A DNA stretch of 64,000 bases from Scilla litardierei (Eukaryota; Streptophyta; Magnoliopsida; Asparagales; Asparagaceae). Location of the stretch: assembly GCA_030789695.1 (NCBI GenBank), contig CM061133.1, positions 94,153,248 to 94,217,247 of the forward strand. Direction: 5' to 3'. Position 1 is the first letter of the stretch, and each line of letters begins with the position of its first letter. The notes under the pieces were generated by a model, which was not told the origin of the DNA, did no database searches, and saw only the letters and a list, made by a program, of their open reading frames with translations. Below, in pieces: positions 34,251-43,433 of this stretch. Made by a program: the position numbers and the translations under genes.

Positions 34251-34315
34251 GTTCGGCCCTCTCGCGGTCCTTTCTTTCCCTTCACTCCCTTCTTAGCTTA
34301 TGTCCCGTTTTACAG
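34251..34315 (+). other. Predicted intron 2 of the T8 accessory gene (65 nt)
   Basis: Exon 2 ends CAACAG, donor GTTCGG (weak beyond GT), pyrimidine-rich body, acceptor TTTTACAG. Phase 0 on both sides. Exon 3 then encodes a long coiled coil in the only open frame. Confidence 0.65.
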
Positions 34316-34846
34316 GGGTCGACGCTCGCCGTGGAGCTGCAGCGGCGAGCCATCCTCTTGAGGAAGCTGGAGGAGTCCTCCATGAGGGCCCAAGAACGAG
34401 CCGGGGCGACGGAGGTAGCAATGGTGAAGGCCCAGATGGAGTCCCAGCATCTCCAGCTCCGTGTGTCCGAGCTGGAGGGACGAGTGGGTGATCTCCAGGG
34501 AAAGTTGGAGGACGCCCTGCAGTCGGCTGAGGAAGCGGCGGAGTCGTTCCGCCTGGAGAGGGAGGAGCTTCAGAGGGAGTTGTCTGATCGGCGCCAGGTG
34601 GCGCGGCTCGCGGAAGAGGTGGAGAGGGGCGTCGTTGAGACCCTGGGGAAGAGAATCCTCGAGGTTCTCAGGGAGGCCTTCGGTAAGTATGAAGACCTTA
34701 TCGCCCCTCGGATCGTCGATGTCGTCCAGTCTTCCTTCCGGGAATGTGTGGAGCGTGTTCGGGAAGCCCCTCCGCCAGTCGTTCCTCCCCGCTCCGAGCA
34801 GGGCGAAGTGCCTGAGGATGTGTCCTCCCGAGCCCGGGCCCTCTAA

Positions 34847-35973
34847 GCCGTCCCTCCTGGCCTTATCCTCAAATTTTTAAGCATCCGCTTCGCTTTGGGC
34901 CAGTCTACTTGAAATGGACCCCGCTATCTCCTTCGGCTTCGCTACTGGTTCTGGGGCCAATAATTGCTGGTTGCATGGCTGCCAACTTGGGTTAACCAAT
35001 TTGGGTCTTTTGTCAACCAATTTTGTTCTGTTGGTGACGAACTTTGTCATTCTTCGTGAGTGGATTATCTGTAGAGAGGTCTCTTCTCCTTGATTCCCTG
35101 TAAATAAGACACATTTTTGTACCCGGGTTAACTGTTATAAACAAAATTAACTTACTCGGGCTCTCCGTGTACTTTGCGTTGCTGCCTTGTTCTTGGCCTA
35201 GGACTGGATGACGTTGGCGCTGGCTGGGGGGGATTCTCCCCAGACCTATGAGTGCAGGAGTCGGTCGGCGAGGGAAAAAGTTCCTCGGCTTAGGACCGGT
35301 CGGCGTCCGTGCCTTGGGGGAGTTGCCCCCAGACTTATAGGCGCAGGAGTCGGTCGGCGAGGGCTAAGCTCCTCGGCTTAGGACCGGTCGGCGTCCGTGC
35401 CTGCTGGGGGAATTGCCCCCAGACTTTATGAGCGCTGGAGTCGGTCGGCGAGGGCAAAGTTCCTCGGCTTAGGACCGGAGCGCGGGAGTCGGTCGGCGAG
35501 GGCAAAGCTCCTCGGCTTAGGACCGTTCGGTGTCCGTGCCTGCTGGGGGAACTGCCCCCAGACTTATGAGCGCAGGAGTCGGTCGGCGAGGGCAAAGCTC
35601 CTCGGCTTAGGACCGGAGCGCGGGAGTCGGTCGGCGAGGGCAAAGCTCCTCGGCTTAGGACCGGTCGGCGTCCGTGCCTGCTGGGGGAACTGCCCCCAGA
35701 CTTATGAGCGTAGGATTCGGTCGACGAGGGCAAAGCTCTTCTTCCTCCTCTAGTGAGGCGGCGGTCCCCATTCTTTTGTGCTATTGGTGACACGTCAGTT
35801 CCGTCGGGGATTTAAGAAAAGACAACAAGGGAATGCATTTGTACTCTCAAGAGTCCTGCCGGACTGGTACATTTGGAGGAAAAGGAAAAAAGGAAATGAA
35901 GCTAGACAGAGGGATGTAAACCTAGATAACTCCCTCTTACTAGGCTGCAACCGGGGGGAGAGACATCGCCCGC
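34847..35973 (-). repeat. T8 non-coding region with 35.2-35.74 kb tandem repeats
   Basis: Between the end of the accessory ORF and the end of gag. The part 35215-35740 holds about seven degenerate units built of GGAGTCGGTCGGCGAGGGCA, CTCCTCGGCTTAGGACCGG and a CTGGGGGAACTGCCCCCAGA hairpin. Two units are shortened (about 35478 and 35615). Similar G-rich tandem blocks 3' of gag are typical of Tat-lineage elements. The rest is featureless. Confidence 0.75.
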
Positions 35974-37607
35974 TTACTCTATGATGCGGAGGGGACCTTG
36001 GACGGTGTTGACCTTCTTCCCCTTGTCTGGCTGTGTGGAGGTCTCTTCCCCGTGGGCTGGCTCGTCGGCCTGGTTCCTGGCGTGCCCTCGGCTCATCAGC
36101 TTCTCGATATCCTTCTTCAAATGCCAGCAGTCTTCAGTGTCATGGCCATCGTCCTTATGGTACTTGCAGTACTTCTCCCTGTTCTTCCCACCTCTTTTAG
36201 CCTTTGGTGGGGGGTGATCAGCTCGCTCTTCCTTCTGTACTTGGGCGAGGATGGCGTCTGGGGTGGTGTCCCTCGTGCTTTCTCCCCGCTGTCTATTCCT
36301 CGGCCTCTTCTCGGTCCGGTACCCTTTGGGACTGCCTCGTCCGCCGTCGCCGCGCTTGGTCCCTCGAGTGGCTTTTCCTGCGTCCTCGACCAAGGCCTCC
36401 TCGGTTAGCATGAAGCGTTCGGCCCTCGCCATGATCCCGGGGAGGTCCTTAGGGGGATCGTTGTGTAGGGACTTCTTGAGGCCTCTGTGGCGAAGCCCTT
36501 TCTTAAGGGCCGTCTGGACCACCAGGTCAGGAGGGCTGTTCACGTTCAGCCTTTCCGCATTGAAGCGGCGCATGAACTGTCGGAGCGGCTCGGACGGGCC
36601 TTGCACTATGTTGAACAGATGTTCAGCACCAAGCTTGATCTGCCTCCCCGCCATGAACTGCTTGCAGAACAACTGGGCGAGTTCCTCGAAGCTGTCGATG
36701 GAGCGGCCGGGCAGGCTGTGGTACCAGGTCCTCGCCGCTCCCCTGAGAGTAGAATAGAAGCCCCGGCAGAGTAGGTCATCGTCAGCTCCATGGAAGGACA
36801 TGTCCCCCTCATAGTCCATCACGTGGTGTCCCGGGTCCCCTATTCTGTCGTACTTTCCCAGCACCGGGATTCTGAATCGAGAGGGGACCCGTGCGTCGGT
36901 TATTCTCCGTGACAAGGGGCACCGGTCTCCGTGGATGCCCCCGGGGATGCGGCAGAGGCCTGCCTCTGGCTCGTTCGGGGGTGGAGGGAGTACAGGCGCC
37001 GGCGGGGCTGGCTCCACGGCCCTCGCCACGCTGGGGGTCGGGCTGACCCGGCGCTCCCGACTCCTCCCACGGGAGCTCCTGCTCCGCCGTGATCGGTCTC
37101 TTGAGTGGTGTCGTTCGCTCCTCCTGCGGCGGGATGACCGTGACCGACGAGATGATGCCGTCATCGATTCTCCCTCCGTCCCTTCGGTTTCCCGTCGGCT
37201 CCTTTCACGATAAGGGGAGGAGGCGCGTGACCTCGCCTGACGGGAGCCGGACCGCGTGAACCGACGCTCTGTGTTCGGTTTCCGGGTCCCGTGGTCGTCG
37301 ACCACGGCGGACCGCAAGTGCGGGGGACCCCCCGCCCATCGATGGCTATCGTTCAACGCGCCTCCGTTGGACGGCGCGGGGCCGACAAGCTGCTGTACCG
37401 TCGCGACCAACGTCTGGAGGCTCGCATTGGTCTCCTGATCAGGGCGCGGAGCTGTCCCTGTGTGGCTAGTTCTGAGCCGCCGGTCTCTTCGATTGAGTGG
37501 GCGGGGTGGGCGTCGACGTGCGTGTCCTCGGGGTTGCCGTTTAATGCGCCATTCCCCTCCTCCGGGATGGGGGTCATGCGCTTCCTTCCATTGCTGGCTC
37601 GTGCCAT
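35974..37607 (-). pseudogene. T8 gag (Retrotrans_gag, Tat-like), one apparent frameshift
   Basis: The minus-strand start at 37607 (M-A-R-A-S-N-G-R-K) lies 44 bp after the primer site. A frame change near 37445 leads into D-Q-E-T-N-A-S-L-Q and a frame of about 480 residues. It contains an Arg/Ser-rich domain, FRIPVLGKYDRIGDPGHHV, the Retrotrans_gag core (FYSTLRGAARTWYHSLPGRS, FEELAQLFCKQFMAG, LRQFMRRFNAERL) and a CKYHKDDGHDTEDCWHLK metal-binding motif. It ends at 35974. T9 (45784-46739) has the same motifs. If the slip is real, this copy makes no full-length Gag. Confidence 0.85.
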
Positions 37608-37650
37608 TGTAGGTGTGGTTTGCTTCTTCGTGAGACGGTTTTCGTTCCCA

Positions 37651-37662
37651 CAGACGGCGCCA
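37651..37662 (-). other. Primer binding site of T8
   Basis: Minus strand TGGCGCCGTCTG, two bases from the right LTR end (37665). Same type as T9 (TGGCGCCGTTTG). Confidence 0.9.
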
Positions 37663-37664
37663 GA

Positions 37665-38637
37665 TGTTTCAGAGTGTTTTCTCACTACAAAGCGTTGACC
37701 GTGGACAACCCGGTCAACGTGGGCAAGGGGCCCGCTTGGGTCCCTCGGGGGCTTCGAGTCGGTGCGGATGGGGCGAGGGGAAGCCTCGGCCCTGGTTGAG
37801 ACGCTCGGCCTCGGACGGTCACGCACGGACTCGGAGGTAGGACGACGAGGGGTAGCCTCAGTCGTCCAGCTAGATGCGTGGTCGGCGAAGGGCGAGGGGA
37901 AGCCTCGGCCCTGGGCGAGACGCTCGGCCTCGGTGGGATGTGCTCGGCCTCGGCGGTCGGACGATGAGGGGAAGCCTCACTCGTCCAGCGGGGTGCGCGG
38001 TCGACGAGGGGCGAGGGGGAGCCTCGGCCCGTTGATCAGATGTCCTCCTGCATAGATGAGAACGCTCGTCAGGGGGCCGGACCTTGGTTCCGGCCAAATC
38101 CCCTCCGATGCCTAAGTCAGACAGAGATCTGAAAGAGGAGGCCCGGCGGAGACGGTTCGACTCGTGAGGAGATCGGAACGGCATCTCACGGCACGAGCGG
38201 GGGAGGAAGGAGATGGAAAGAAGGAACTAGGTCGTTGATGGAGTACCTTAGGCTTTAGATACCTGAGATGCGATCCTTTGCTTCGTCGTCCTCCTAGCCC
38301 TTTTAAAGAGCTCCCAGCGTGATTGCCTTTGGCCCACTTCCCTCGCCCGCCCTCAATCGTGCCCCCTCAATCCGCCCCCCCCCCCCCCCCCCCGTCGCCG
38401 CCCCTTGCGCCATGCCCGCACCTCCCCATTACCGTCATTTAGTGGTCGCGGAACCGGGGGAGCGGTTATCGCAGGAGTGGGCGAGTGACCAGCGGGTACC
38501 GGGGCCGGGTCGGATCGATAGCAGGGGGGTCCCTTAGTGGGTCTTGCGACACGGGCCGGTATACGTAGATGGGCTCTTGGCCAGCAATTGGGCTCCTGGG
38601 CTCGTGTCTTTTGGGTCTCGGTCAAATAGGCGTAACA
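37665..38637 (-). repeat. T8 right (5') LTR, 973 bp
   Basis: Same as the left LTR except for scattered substitutions and a run of 19 C at 38375-38393 (7 C in the left LTR near 31730), which accounts for the entire length difference. Confidence 0.95.
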
Positions 38638-38642
38638 GAGAG

Positions 38643-39294
38643 TATGTTCCATAACTCAATAAGTGGAATTAATTTGAGTTTTGGAGATTTCGATTTTCGC
38701 CTATGGCTTGATGATTTCGAATTTCGATTTTCGCCTATGGTTTGATGATTTCGTATTTCGATTTTCGCCTATGGTTTGATGATTTCGTACTTCGATTTTC
38801 GCCTATGGCTTGATGATTTCGTTTTTCGATTTTTGACTATGGTCAAGTTGGCACGCTTTGATTTTCTTCGGTATTTTACGTTTGGTATTTTTCTTTGGTG
38901 TCATTTGGACCGTGGTCGTATTCTTAGACTCTCTTGCTTTAATTTCTTAGCCATTGAAATTTTGTCATTGATCTCCTCCCGCTCTTTTTGCTAATGCCAA
39001 AGGGGGAGAGAATTCATAATAATGACAATGTGCTAATTGATATCAAAGCAATTTACCATGAATCTAAGTTGATATGTTAGATTCAGGGGGAGTTAAGATA
39101 TAAAATGGATTTAGATCCTAAATTGCGATAATAGGATTCATATTTTATATTTTCCTCGTCTGCATGATGCGTATGAATATTATTGAATACGGAACTAACG
39201 TGTCATCAATGCAGGGGGAGTAAGTAAATTTCAATTGAATCATTATTATTGATTATTATTTATGTTGGTTTGTCATCACCAAAAAGGGGGAGAA
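38643..39294 (+). other. C6 3' internal region ending in the polypurine tract
   Basis: Resumes after T8 and is contiguous with 31020. It contains a 34-bp tandem repeat (38689-38844), then AAAGGGGGAGAG, CAGGGGGAGTTAAG and CAGGGGGAGTAAG motifs, and finally AAAAAGGGGGAGAA immediately before the 3' LTR. No gene is seen. Confidence 0.65.
38689..38844 (+). repeat. 34-bp tandem repeat, about 4.6 copies
   Basis: Units start at 38689, 38723, 38757, 38791 and 38825 with the core TTCGATTTTCGCCTATGG. The copies differ by one to four bases. Confidence 0.95.
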
Positions 39295-41018
39295 TGTTGA
39301 GTATTGATTCCCCGGATTTGGTTTTGGATGATGAGCAAACATAAATATCGTGTACTAACTGTTTGTGAGCGCAGTGATGGAGATCGTCGCCAAAAGAATA
39401 CGCATATCCAAAGCGACCTCTCAAGACTTCTCAATATGTGTGATCGTGTGCCTGAAGCTTCGTTGAAGCTCTAGGAGCAATATTGAAGTCAAGAAGAATG
39501 AAGATTGAAGCTTTGAAGACGGTTCGTCATGTATTATTTATTGTCTTCTAGCTTCATAGATTAGAATGTTAAGCCTTGAGTAGGACTTACATTAATATCT
39601 TCATTTCGCTCATATCTTAGAGCCAGGTCTATCATAGAAGCCATTAGAAACTTTCCCAAAGCCTACCGCTTCTTCCCTCGGCTTCTAGTGCATCTTAGTT
39701 GGTTCAAGTAGAGTCACCAACCGACTAGATGACGATCTAGTCGGTCGGAGACTCTTCATGAACCGACTGGATGTCCTAACTCATTTCAGCTCAGCCATGT
39801 CGATCAATTAGTCGGTCAAAGAAGGTTCACCGACCGACTAGATGACGATCTATTCGGTTAGGAATCCTTCTCAGTCTGACTAGTTGAGCTTGCCTCTGTA
39901 CAGCCTGAGTTACTGTTTACAGTTAGTCGGTCCAAGAACATTCATCGACCGACTAGTTGTGAAACTAGTCGGTCGGCATTTGTTCTTAGACCGACTAGTG
40001 TAACTTGTATTCTGCTACGTGCATTTCACTCTTAGTCGGTCAAAGAACACTCACCGACCGAGTAGTTGGCAAACTAGTCGGTTGGCAAGTCTTCTTAGAC
40101 CGACTAATTCATGTTGCCTGGAAATCACTCTTTTGGCTGTTCAACCGTTAGTCGGTCCTTGTTGAATCACCGACCGACTAGTTGATGAACTAGTCGGTCA
40201 GTGATCCTTCTTAGACCGACTAGTCTGCTTCAGAATAGAGCCGTTGGAATTCTTTCAAACTCGATTTCTCTTGCCCCTTTAAATAGAATCCTGATTCGTT
40301 TGAAGAGGGGTTAGAGGTCCTATTTCCAAGCAATTTCAGACCTAAGAGAAGAGCTCTCCCAAGCTATTTCAAAGCTCTCTCTCCCTCATAAGAATCTCTC
40401 CCTCAACACTTTGAGCCCTAATTCCTCAAGAGAGATTCTCTCCATTGTGAGTCATTCAAGCCAAGGGCTTGATTCTAGTCACCATACTCCACCCTAGGTC
40501 TCCACTACTGGTCTTCTTCAAGGAGCTAGGGTTTGGTGACATCCTCTTCCCCAAAATCCATCTTTGCCCTAATTTGGTAAGTTATACTCAAGGTATAGGA
40601 TTTTGTGGTAAGTGTTTCATATTTCATTTCAATTGTTATTTGAATTGTGTCTCTCGGTTGTGAGAGAGGGTGTGATCCCGGTTTGTGGGAGTCACATGTC
40701 ATTTGTATGATTTGGTATTGTGAAGGTTTTTCACAAGAATTTCTTAGTGCTAAATCTTGAGTTAGGGTTTCTAACTCAAGTATCCGGAGGGGATCCGGGT
40801 GGTTGGGACGTAGGATCACCGGGAACAAGTCGGGGAGACTTGGGTGGATCCAAACCCGTTACATGTTTTGTTTGCGTTTGACTATCTCTTGTTGATTGTT
40901 GTTTATTCTGCATTGTCGTTTGTTTATTGCACAATAGTTAGGAATAACTCTCTTAATTATATAAAGTACTATTCACCCCCCCTCTAGTACGTGTGCAGTA
41001 GCTTAGCAGGGCACTACA
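39295..41018 (+). repeat. C6 3' LTR (1724 bp)
   Basis: Starts TGTTGAGT after AAAAAGGGGGAGAA and ends GCACTACA followed by the target duplication GAAAG. It contains a palindrome array (about 39715-40235), CTTTAAATAG as a TATA candidate (about 40276) and the TTCACCCCCCCTCTAG signature of plant Copia LTR ends (about 40973). Confidence 0.9.
39715..40235. repeat. ACCGACTAG/CTAGTCGGT palindrome array in C6 3' LTR
   Basis: About five inverted pairs (e.g. ACCGACTAGATGACGATCTA near 39718, and similar near 39832, 39948, 40060 and 40170) separated by 80-110 bp. Units and spacers differ noticeably from those of the 5' LTR. Confidence 0.85.
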
Positions 41019-43410
41019 GAAAGGACGTCCGAAGATGATTTGAGAACTCCCCTTCTTGGGCATGTCCATAATAATGAAGTCCACCGACACACTAATTCCT
41101 CCCGGTATTTGTAGAATGACGTCTCGTGCGATGCCAACCGGGTAGGTGACGGATTGGTCCGCCAACTATATACTCATGCCAGTGTGCTCTAGCTCCGTTC
41201 CCGTATTCAACCTCTTAAAGATGGAGCCCCCCAGCTCAATTATCGCTCTATCGATGGGGATGCTGCCTATGGAGCACGACACCGTGAATCTTCCAGGATT
41301 GGGCAATTTCTTCGGTAGGATATTCTTGAGGACCGAAGTGCAACTATCCGCCAATTTTGCTGCTTCTTGTTTTCTCTTTCCTGCATATATGGGGATCTCT
41401 GTAAGTGCATCCATGGAAGGGAAGTTCTAGTGAACACCTTTGAGAAGCTCTATAAATTTAGCGTATTTCTTCTCGAGCTTTAACATGGCTAATCTTGCAG
41501 ATATGGTGGTGGTGGACGGCTTCCCTTGTCATTGTCGATGTCCTTTGACGTAGATTTCTTGGAAAATGGAATGTCTGCCGCAGCCATAGTGATAAGAATA
41601 GGTAGTTCGGTAGGTGAGGCCTCCTTCTCTTTAGTAGTAGATGGCTCATCAATATCTTTCTCCTCGTTCTCTGTAATGATGGGCTCAGAAATAGTGGTAT
41701 CTTCCTTTTGAATAGGCGTCGGTGATTGTTGATCCACCTTCTTATAGACAGGTATCATCACAACATCGGAACTCTTTCATCCTCTAGTCATAACTGCCAC
41801 GACTGCATTGAATTTCCCCTTTGGCTTTGGCTCGGATAGAGATGGCAGTCTCCCTTGAGCCTTCATAAATTGAGTCATTTGCACTGACAAGTTATCGACG
41901 GTGGCTGAAAGTTGCATTTGCGAGGCTGATAATTCTAAATTGATCTTCATTTGGGCACTCAAAAGGCATCTAATGTCGCCTCTACATTAGGTTTTTGTGT
42001 CGTTGATTGTTGGTATTGTTATTGTTGTTGTTGTTGTTGTTGTTATGGACGATTAAAATATCCCGGTGGTCTATAGGGCCCAGATGGCCTGAATCTGTAC
42101 TGCTGTTGTTGTGGAGGTGGTGCTTGTTGTTAAGGCGGCTGAGGTGGCCTCGGTTCGGATGGTGGTTGTAGGGCTCCATTGTGGTTGCTATATGAAAATC
42201 CAGGAAGTGACTTCCATGCAGGATTTGACCACTGAGGTCTAGGATTGCTCCCCTTACTCGCTATATAATTGACTTGCTCTGCCGATACGCCCGTTCCTTC
42301 ACATGACCCTTCTATTGGAGTGTACCCTTGCTCGACGTAGTATTCATAAGAGCATATACCAGAGCCTTGGAAGTAGTTGGAATAACATCCAACCTTTGCT
42401 CAATTCTTGCAACTTGCTTGCAAAGGGTCTCAAGTTGCCCAGCAAGATGTGCAGCTACCTTTATCTCAGAATGGCCCGAACCGGTGCATCTAGATGTTGA
42501 GCGATCATCGCTCCATTATTGATTATTGGAGGCCATCTACTCCAAAAGTGACATGGTCTCCTCAGGTAGCTTAGCCAATAATGCGCCATTTGCAGTGGCA
42601 TCAATGATCATTGTTATGTTTGGCTTGAGGCCATTATATAAGCTCTGAATGAGATCCCAATTCGGAACGCCATGATGTGGGCATTGATGCTGTAAATCTT
42701 TGAAGCGTTCCTAAGCTTCATAAAGTGACTCCTGCGGGAGTTGCTTGAAGTTCGTGATCGCCCCCTAATCCTTACTGTTTTGGACGGTAGATAGTACTTG
42801 CTGATGAAGGCCAAGGCCAACTACTCCCAAGTTTTGAAAATGTTCATGGGGTGTGCCCTCAACCAATAAGCTGCTTTATCCCTCAGAGTAAATGGAAATA
42901 GACGCAGCTTTATGGCATCCCCGCTCACATCTTTAACTTGGAAAGTATCACACTTTGCCAAGAAAAGATCTATATAATGATTGGGATTCTCATGCGGATG
43001 CCCATGGAAGGGGTCCTGCTGCATTAAGTTAATCAAGCCCGTCTTCAGTTCAAAGTTGCCCCCCCGCCAATTGCGGTCTCAAGATAGAAGATATGCTAGA
43101 TAAATTAGGCTTCATGTATTCTTGAACATTGCAAGTACGTGGAGGAGATTGGGGAGGAGTCCTTGCCATTTGATCCTATAAAATTTGATTCCTCCTTACT
43201 GCTTTGAGCTGTCTCAGTGTCCTTTCAATCTCGGGGTCAAATAATAAATCGTCGGATCCCCCAAGGCGAGTGTTCATTTACAAGAAACAAACTCAGAGAA
43301 GATGTCAGTAGCAAAGGGAAAAGGAATAAAAATATGGATAGATAAGAGATGGTAAGAGTAACTAACACGTTCTTCAACTAAGAAAATAACCCAAATGAAA
43401 ACCATTTGCC
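41019..43410 (-). pseudogene. G5 gag and protease N-terminal part, several frameshifts
   Basis: From the right on the minus strand: M-A-R-T-P-P-Q-S-P, then Retrotrans_gag in broken frames (DPFHGHPHENPNHYIDLFL, IKLRLFPFTLRDKAAYWLRA, LALAFISKYYLPSKT). An Asn/Gln/His-rich stretch follows (42180-41980), then a Glu-rich linker, then protease. The active site reads AIIELGGSIF instead of the DLGAS form of G7, so it is dead. The protease continues MADQSVTYPVGI, VDFIIMDMP and QIIFGRPF up to the C6 junction. Stops and frame changes are numerous, making G5 older than G7. Confidence 0.8.
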
Positions 43411-43427
43411 TACCCGGCAACGCGCCA
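43411..43427 (-). other. Primer binding site of G5
   Basis: Minus strand TGGCGCGTTGCCGGGTA, a slightly mutated form of the G7 site (TGGCGCCATTGCCGGGG), six bases from the LTR end at 43434. Confidence 0.8.
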
Positions 43428-43433
43428 AAAACT

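Larger units (their letters stand above)
32604..34846 (+). pseudogene. T8 accessory ORF, three exons antisense to gag, one nonsense codon
   Basis: The start at 32604 (M-A-A-L-R-I-G) opens exon 1 (32604-33429). It has FPYEVRVPFVDERICLP, YVKMFHLGLRFLLHPFF and PRWSGDWNLDYVFVI, which I recognise as the putative gypsy-type transposon domain (Pfam Transposase_28-like). GG/GTAGGT at 33430 and TTTGCAG at 33492 bound a 63-nt intron. CAACAG/GTTCGG at 34251 and TTTTACAG at 34315 bound a 65-nt intron. Splicing restores one frame of 705 codons ending at 34846. Exon 2 holds three 15-residue repeats; exon 3 is a coiled coil (LQLRVSELEGRVGDLQGKLE). The only defect seen is a TGA at 33702-33704. Function unknown. 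Confidence 0.75.
31021..38637 (-). mobile_element. T8: complete non-autonomous Tat-like Gypsy element, TSD GAGAG
   Basis: LTRs 31021-31981 (961 bp) and 37665-38637 (973 bp), flanked by a perfect 5-bp duplication GAGAG (31016-31020, 38638-38642). The primer site (TGGCGCCGTCTG, minus) lies at the right LTR and a G-rich tract (GATGGGGGCAATT, minus) at the left LTR, so the sense strand is minus. It encodes gag on the minus strand (37607-35974) and a spliced accessory ORF on the plus strand (32604-34846). Protease, RT and integrase are absent. The 12-bp LTR length difference equals the expansion of one poly-C tract (7 to 19 C), so it is a young copy. Confidence 0.95.
16346..41018 (+). mobile_element. 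C6: Copia-type element inserted in G5 protease, TSD GAAAG, carrying G7 and T8
   Basis: Outer ends TGTTGAGT...GCACTACA are flanked by the perfect 5-bp duplication GAAAG (16341-16345 and 41019-41023), and the host protease is collinear across it. The 5' LTR is recognisable only to about 17573, then 3' internal-like DNA, a primer site and a gag follow. G7 interrupts gag and T8 interrupts the 3' region. The 3' LTR (39295-41018) looks complete. Protease, integrase and RT are absent. The C6 body has been rearranged, and it may contain parts of a second, related Copia. Confidence 0.8.

Noticed and set aside
36204..37438. Plus-strand frames over T8 gag
   Set aside because: GC-rich mirror frames of gag. 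The minus-strand reading has the Retrotrans_gag and CCH-type motifs, while these have none.
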